Shown: positions 4,732 to 8,114 of the stretch, piece by piece
How the letters are laid out: each line of letters starts with the position of its first letter
Numbering within the stretch: the first letter of the stretch is position 1
DNA from: JBBSEZ01 sp038239195
GTDB taxonomy: Bacteria > Planctomycetota > Planctomycetia > Gemmatales > Gemmataceae
Direction: 5' to 3'
Length of the DNA stretch: 8,114 nt
NCBI GenBank assembly: GCA_038239195.1
Contig: JBBSEZ010000446.1
Location: 1 to 8,114, forward strand
Notes under the pieces: model-generated
What the model saw: only the letters and a program-made list of their open reading frames with translations
Databases searched by the model: none
Told to the model about the DNA's origin: nothing
Made by a program: the position numbers and the translations under genes

Positions 4732-6246
4732 ATGTTGCCGAACAAGGCCCTCGGGAAGGTTTCGTTGCGCATCTGGTTGCCCTTGCTCATCGTGCGGGGC
4801 GGCTATGCGTTCAGCCTCGGGCTCTACCTGTTCGTCTCGCGCCTGGTGACGGTGGACGCCCTTAAAGCGTGTGGGGCGACCGAGCAGTCGGCCGAGCGCA
4901 CGGCCACCTACATGCTGGCCCTGACGGTGGGGCTGAGTGCGTTGCTGGAGTACCCCACCGGGGTGATCGGCGACTTGATGGGGCGCAAGTTTGCCACCAC
5001 CGTTTCGTTCCTGTTCCGCGGAGTGTTCTTTGCCGCGATGTTCGCGGTCTGGTACGGGGGGGCGCAGCAGTGGGCCCCCGAGGTGGTGCTGGGCGCGGCC
5101 GTGGTGGCCTGGGCGCTGTTCAGTTGCGGCTACTCGTTCCTGAGCGGCGCCTTCCTCGCCTGGGTGCAGGACGCCCTCGACGAGGACGGCGTAGGCGACC
5201 GCTTCACGTTCGTGCTGTCCTGGGGGCAGCTCGCCTACTGGCTGGCCTTCCCTCTCGGGACGGTCCTGGCCCTGTACCTCTATGGCGTTGGGCTGGCGCA
5301 GTTCGCGTTCTTGCTGGGCATGGGCGTCTGCCTGAGCGTGGCCTTGGCTTGCGCGCTGATGATGAGCGAAAACAGACACTACCCGTTTGCCCGCCTGCGC
5401 GACCTGTTCGGGAAGGCCCGCTCCGAGACGCTCGCCAACAGCCACCGGATCTGGGCCGTCGGCTGGCGCCTCTTTCGCTCCGACCGGCGCCTGTGGGCGA
5501 TCGCGGCCGTCGGCGCCGCCGTAGCCACCCTGGTCGATCTGGTGGATTACACCTGGACCGACTACTGCCGCGAGAAGTTTCACTTCCTCAAGCAGGGCAA
5601 CGGGGCACACCCTTCGCTGAGCAACACCATGCTCGTCGTGGCCGCGTTCACCCTCGCCGAGTTGCTTGGCCACCTGGTCATGCTCGGATTGATCACGCGC
5701 TGGGAGAAGCGAGGCGTCGCGCTGGACGGCGTCACCATGACCTGGTGCAACGTGGTGCTCAACATCTTATTTGTCGCCCCCATCTTCCTCGTCGCCATCC
5801 TGGTGCCGTTCCTGGGCGAGCCCCTCGACCGGGCCTTCCTCGTGTTCGCGGGCTTGATGTTCGTGCATAAAATGGTGGAGGGGGGGGCACAAACGCCACG
5901 AGAGAGCCTCGACAACGCCTTCATTCCCTCGCAAACCCAGGAGCGCTCCACCGTGCTGTCGCTGCTGGCGCTGCTGCGCAACCTCGCTTCGGTGCTGATG
6001 CTCCTCCTGCTCGGCTACGCCTTCAGCGAGCCGCGCATGCAGATCCTCGGCTGGAGCGTGCCGGCCAGCCTGGTGCTGGTCCTGACCCCCGTGCTGCTCT
6101 TCGTCGGGCTGCGCCTGTCGGGCGGGCCTGCGGCCGCGGCCGCCACCCCGGCGCCGGAAGAAGCGACGCCAGCGCGGTCGAACCTCGCCGACCCGACGGC
6201 CCCCACGATTCCGGCGCCTGCGGAACTGCCGGCGGCGCGTTCCTGA
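4732..6246 (+). CDS. Major facilitator superfamily transporter
   Basis: A 504-residue inner-membrane transporter with about 12 predicted helices. Motif A of the superfamily is present between helices 2 and 3 (PTGVIGDLMGRK, 75-86), and the SGAFLAWVQDAL segment (138-149) resembles the conserved SGA...D region of efflux-type MFS proteins. QERSTVLS (403-410), before the last helices, resembles the cytoplasmic RATVLS-type motif of drug-efflux-like members. A charged cytoplasmic loop (about 212-250) separates the two halves, and a 38-residue Ala/Pro-rich tail (467-504) follows the last helix. The ATG abuts the kinase stop, with GAGG 6 nt upstream. Placement between a kinase and its probable regulator suggests the transporter is either the regulated output or part of signal sensing; export of a peptide or toxic compound is possible but not shown. 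Substrate unknown. Confidence 0.88.
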   Translation: MLPNKALGKVSLRIWLPLLIVRGGYAFSLGLYLFVSRLVTVDALKACGATEQSAERTATYMLALTVGLSALLEYPTGVIGDLMGRKFATTVSFLFRGVFFAAMFAVWYGGAQQWAPEVVLGAAVVAWALFSCGYSFLSGAFLAWVQDALDEDGVGDRFTFVLSWGQLAYWLAFPLGTVLALYLYGVGLAQFAFLLGMGVCLSVALACALMMSENRHYPFARLRDLFGKARSETLANSHRIWAVGWRLFRSDRRLWAIAAVGAAVATLVDLVDYTWTDYCREKFHFLKQGNGAHPSLSNTMLVVAAFTLAELLGHLVMLGLITRWEKRGVALDGVTMTWCNVVLNILFVAPIFLVAILVPFLGEPLDRAFLVFAGLMFVHKMVEGGAQTPRESLDNAFIPSQTQERSTVLSLLALLRNLASVLMLLLLGYAFSEPRMQILGWSVPASLVLVLTPVLLFVGLRLSGGPAAAAATPAPEEATPARSNLADPTAPTIPAPAELPAARS

Positions 6247-6287
6247 CGGACGTTCCTTACCCGTTGTCCAGCGAAGGAGTGGTGCCC

Positions 6288-7970
6288 GTGAGTGCCAGCA
6301 AAGCGAACCAATCCGGGATCGACGTGCTCGTGGTGGACGATGATGAGGACGAACTAAGGAGCCTGATCGAGCAGCTCGGGCAAATCGAAATGGTGGGCAA
6401 GGTCGGGCGGGCCAGCAGCAAAGGGGAGGCCACCCGCGAGGTGGTGCGGGCGGCCAAGGAGGGAAGGCCGTTGCTGCTGCTGCTCGACGTCTGCCTGGTG
6501 GCGGAAGACCACCAGCCGTCGCTGGAACTGGTGCGCGACCTGCGCGAGCGCAAACTGCTGGAGACCGGCTACTGCGACGTAATCCTGACCAGCTGCCTGG
6601 CCTCGACCCAGGTCGTCCGGGAATTCAAGCTGGTCGGCGAGTTCAGCTACGTGGGCAAGGTCCGCAAGGCGCCCCCCGTCAATCTGGAGCTGGAGATCGA
6701 GCGGTTGGCCCGCGCGATGAAGCAGCGGCGCGATGCGCGACAGGCGAACTTCCCCGACGTGCCCGACGGGGTCGTGGTCAAGGGGCGCTCCGCGGCGCTG
6801 CGGGCCGTCTACCGCGAGGGCCAGCGCCGCGTGCGCCTGCTCGGCAAGGAAGACCCCATCCCTCCCTTCCTGATCGTCGGGGAGACGGGCAGCGGCAAGG
6901 AGGCCCTGGCGCGTTGCTTGCACTACTGGCTGGACCGCAAGGACAAGGGACCGTTCGTCCCGGTGCCGACCGCCCAGTTCAACACCGGGGACTGGGCGGT
7001 CGCGCAACGCACGCTCTGCGGCGTGGCCGCCGGGTTCCAACCCAATCAGCCCCGCGAGGTACCGGGGCTCATGGACGAGGCGGGCCGCGGGGCCCTGTCT
7101 CTGGACGACGCCCATAACATTTCGTTACAGGTGCAGGGGGCGTCGCTCCGGCTCGTCCAGTTCCGCGAATTCAGCCGCCTCGGCGAGGCGCGCGTGCGGC
7201 GCTCGCCGGCGATGCTCATCTTCACCTTGAACGAGCTTCCCGAGAAGTTGCTGGCCGAGGGCCGCCTGCGCGAGGACTTCTACGCCCGCTTGATCGACGG
7301 GGGCAGCCCCCTGGTCTTGCCCCCCTTCCGCGAGCGCCCGGAAGACGTCGTCGAGGTGGCCCGGCATTTTTGCCGGGCGTGGTTTGAGCGCCAGGACCGC
7401 ACGGGAGAGATCGCCGACGACGCTGAGCAGGTGCTGCTCTCGTCCGGGTACGATTGGCCCGGCAACGGGCGCGACGTCAAGTCGCTGATGTGGGACGTCT
7501 GTTTGCAAGCCTTCGACCTGGACGAAGGTCGCGCCCACCACGTTATCCGGGCCGAGAGCGTCCGCACGGGGATCGACAAACTGCGCCGGGGACGAGGGGC
7601 CGGCTCGAACGGGGGGCCGAGCGCGGTCGCCCCGGGGGGCCTCAGCGAGGAGCAAGGCCGCGAGTACGTGAAAGCGGTGCGTCGCTGGGACGACGAGCTC
7701 TTCCGGGCCGAGGTGACCAGGCGCTACCGGGAAGACCACGCCGACCGCGCCGCCAAGCGGCGCGAGAAGGCCGAGGGCCCGGGAGTGGCCAGCGAACCGC
7801 TGGCGGAGGAAGACGCGGAGTTCGCGTTCAATCAGCTCTGGAAGGTGCGCTACCTCGGCGCGGTCGAAGCGCTCCTCCGCGCCAACCACAACAAGACCCG
7901 GGCTGCGGAGATCAGCAAGATCGGCCGCGCCACCCTCTATCGCTACATCGCCCTGTTCGACCTTACTTGA
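6288..7970 (+). CDS. Response regulator of the enhancer-binding (NtrC-like) type lacking GAFTGA: REC, AAA+, Fis-type HTH
   Basis: A 560-residue regulator. Receiver domain about 11-145: acidic cluster DDD (17-19), phosphoacceptor D67 (LLLLLDVCL), T101 and K124 (YVGK). AAA+ domain about 164-425: Walker A GETGSGKE (198-205), Walker B ALSLDDAHN with D273-D274 in place of the usual D-E, sensor 1 around N315, GRLREDFYARL (325-335), and sensor 2 in WPGNGRDV (390-397). The region that should carry GAFTGA, the sigma-54 contact loop, reads AAGFQPNQ (247-254), so the loop is lost. A charged linker (about 433-515), then a Fis-type helix-turn-helix (about 525-556, NKTRAAEISKIGRATLYRYI). Start: GAAGGAG (6273-6279) sits 8 nt before GTG 6288, better placed than the in-frame TTG at 6264 or GTGs at 6279/6282. 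It is the third gene of the kinase operon, 41 bp after the transporter, and is probably the kinase's target. Confidence 0.9.
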   Translation: MSASKANQSGIDVLVVDDDEDELRSLIEQLGQIEMVGKVGRASSKGEATREVVRAAKEGRPLLLLLDVCLVAEDHQPSLELVRDLRERKLLETGYCDVILTSCLASTQVVREFKLVGEFSYVGKVRKAPPVNLELEIERLARAMKQRRDARQANFPDVPDGVVVKGRSAALRAVYREGQRRVRLLGKEDPIPPFLIVGETGSGKEALARCLHYWLDRKDKGPFVPVPTAQFNTGDWAVAQRTLCGVAAGFQPNQPREVPGLMDEAGRGALSLDDAHNISLQVQGASLRLVQFREFSRLGEARVRRSPAMLIFTLNELPEKLLAEGRLREDFYARLIDGGSPLVLPPFRERPEDVVEVARHFCRAWFERQDRTGEIADDAEQVLLSSGYDWPGNGRDVKSLMWDVCLQAFDLDEGRAHHVIRAESVRTGIDKLRRGRGAGSNGGPSAVAPGGLSEEQGREYVKAVRRWDDELFRAEVTRRYREDHADRAAKRREKAEGPGVASEPLAEEDAEFAFNQLWKVRYLGAVEALLRANHNKTRAAEISKIGRATLYRYIALFDLT

Positions 7971-8021
7971 GCGCTGGCGCAGCGCCGAAACTCCCTGGGG
8001 GCCTCGAAGAGTTGCCTCTTC
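7971..8021 (+). other. Two small hairpins after the regulator gene (possible weak terminator)
   Basis: GCGCTG (7971-7976) pairs with CAGCGC (7980-7985), starting right at the stop codon, and GAAGAG (8006-8011) pairs with CTCTTC (8016-8021) around a TTGC loop. Neither is followed by a T run, so intrinsic termination is doubtful; a Rho-type or structure-assisted end is possible. Confidence 0.25.
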
Positions 8022-8046
8022 CAAAAGGGCGCACGACAAAGGAAGT

Positions 8047-8092
8047 GGGGGGGGGCGGCGGGGGGGGCGCGGCTAGGCTGCGGGGGGGGGGG
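8047..8092 (+). repeat. G-run cluster (low complexity)
   Basis: Runs of nine (8047-8055), eight (8060-8067) and eleven (8082-8092) guanines within 46 bp. They could form a G-quadruplex on the plus strand, or they could be base-calling error near a contig end. No gene is seen between 7971 and the window end. Confidence 0.5.
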
Positions 8093-8114
8093 CCCGGCTG
8101 TGGGTCGGCTTGGG

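Noticed and set aside
3835..5673. Long minus-strand frames opposite the kinase and transporter genes
   Set aside because: Composition is non-protein-like and they overlap well-supported kinase and MFS genes fully; judged to be shadows.
5880..5887. G8 run inside the transporter gene as a frameshift
   Set aside because: The frame stays open with sensible membrane-protein sequence on both sides, so no frameshift is indicated.
1..8114. CRISPR arrays, tRNA/rRNA genes, transposases or attachment sites
   Set aside because: Read for these on both strands; no regular spaced repeats, no tRNA-like T-arm/anticodon pattern, no transposase-like protein and no terminal repeats were seen.

Overview
The window is a very GC-rich bacterial segment with strong G/C preference at third codon positions. 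It holds seven protein genes and no RNA gene, CRISPR array or insertion sequence that I can support. The gene content is an HTTM-family membrane protein with a small MFAP-motif partner, a MoxR ATPase, and a degenerate enhancer-binding-type regulator. This would suit a Planctomycetota or Myxococcota member, but no rRNA or other marker is present, so the organism is only a guess.

Layout. (1) 1-657, +: the C-terminal part of a MoxR-family AAA+ ATPase, cut by the window edge. (2) 663-3132, -: a three-gene cassette read right to left. It starts with a small secreted protein of unknown family (2611-3132). An 81-bp gap with a strong hairpin follows, then a single-pass membrane protein with an MFAPEP motif (1885-2529). 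The last gene is an HTTM-domain integral membrane protein (663-1871), which converges on the MoxR gene with only 5 bp between the stops. (3) 3133-3660: a 528-bp divergent control region. It carries two outward-facing -24/-12-like elements (GGCACG-N5-TGAAT) and, between them, five copies of a [T/C]GAGACG motif, some arranged as inverted repeats. (4) 3661-7970, +: a tight operon of histidine kinase, MFS transporter, and a REC/AAA+/Fis-type regulator that has lost the GAFTGA loop. (5) 7971-8114: small hairpins and long G runs, no gene.

Interpretation. The minus-strand cassette resembles in parts list the Bacillus sdpABC system, in which SdpA (small membrane protein) and SdpB (HTTM protein) mature a peptide toxin from the secreted precursor SdpC. 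The divergent plus-strand operon supplies a sensor kinase, a possible effluxer and a response regulator. Shared regulatory DNA suggests the two halves may form one regulated unit: peptide production on one side, sensing and export or self-protection on the other. That link is inference from gene order and motifs; no homology search was possible.
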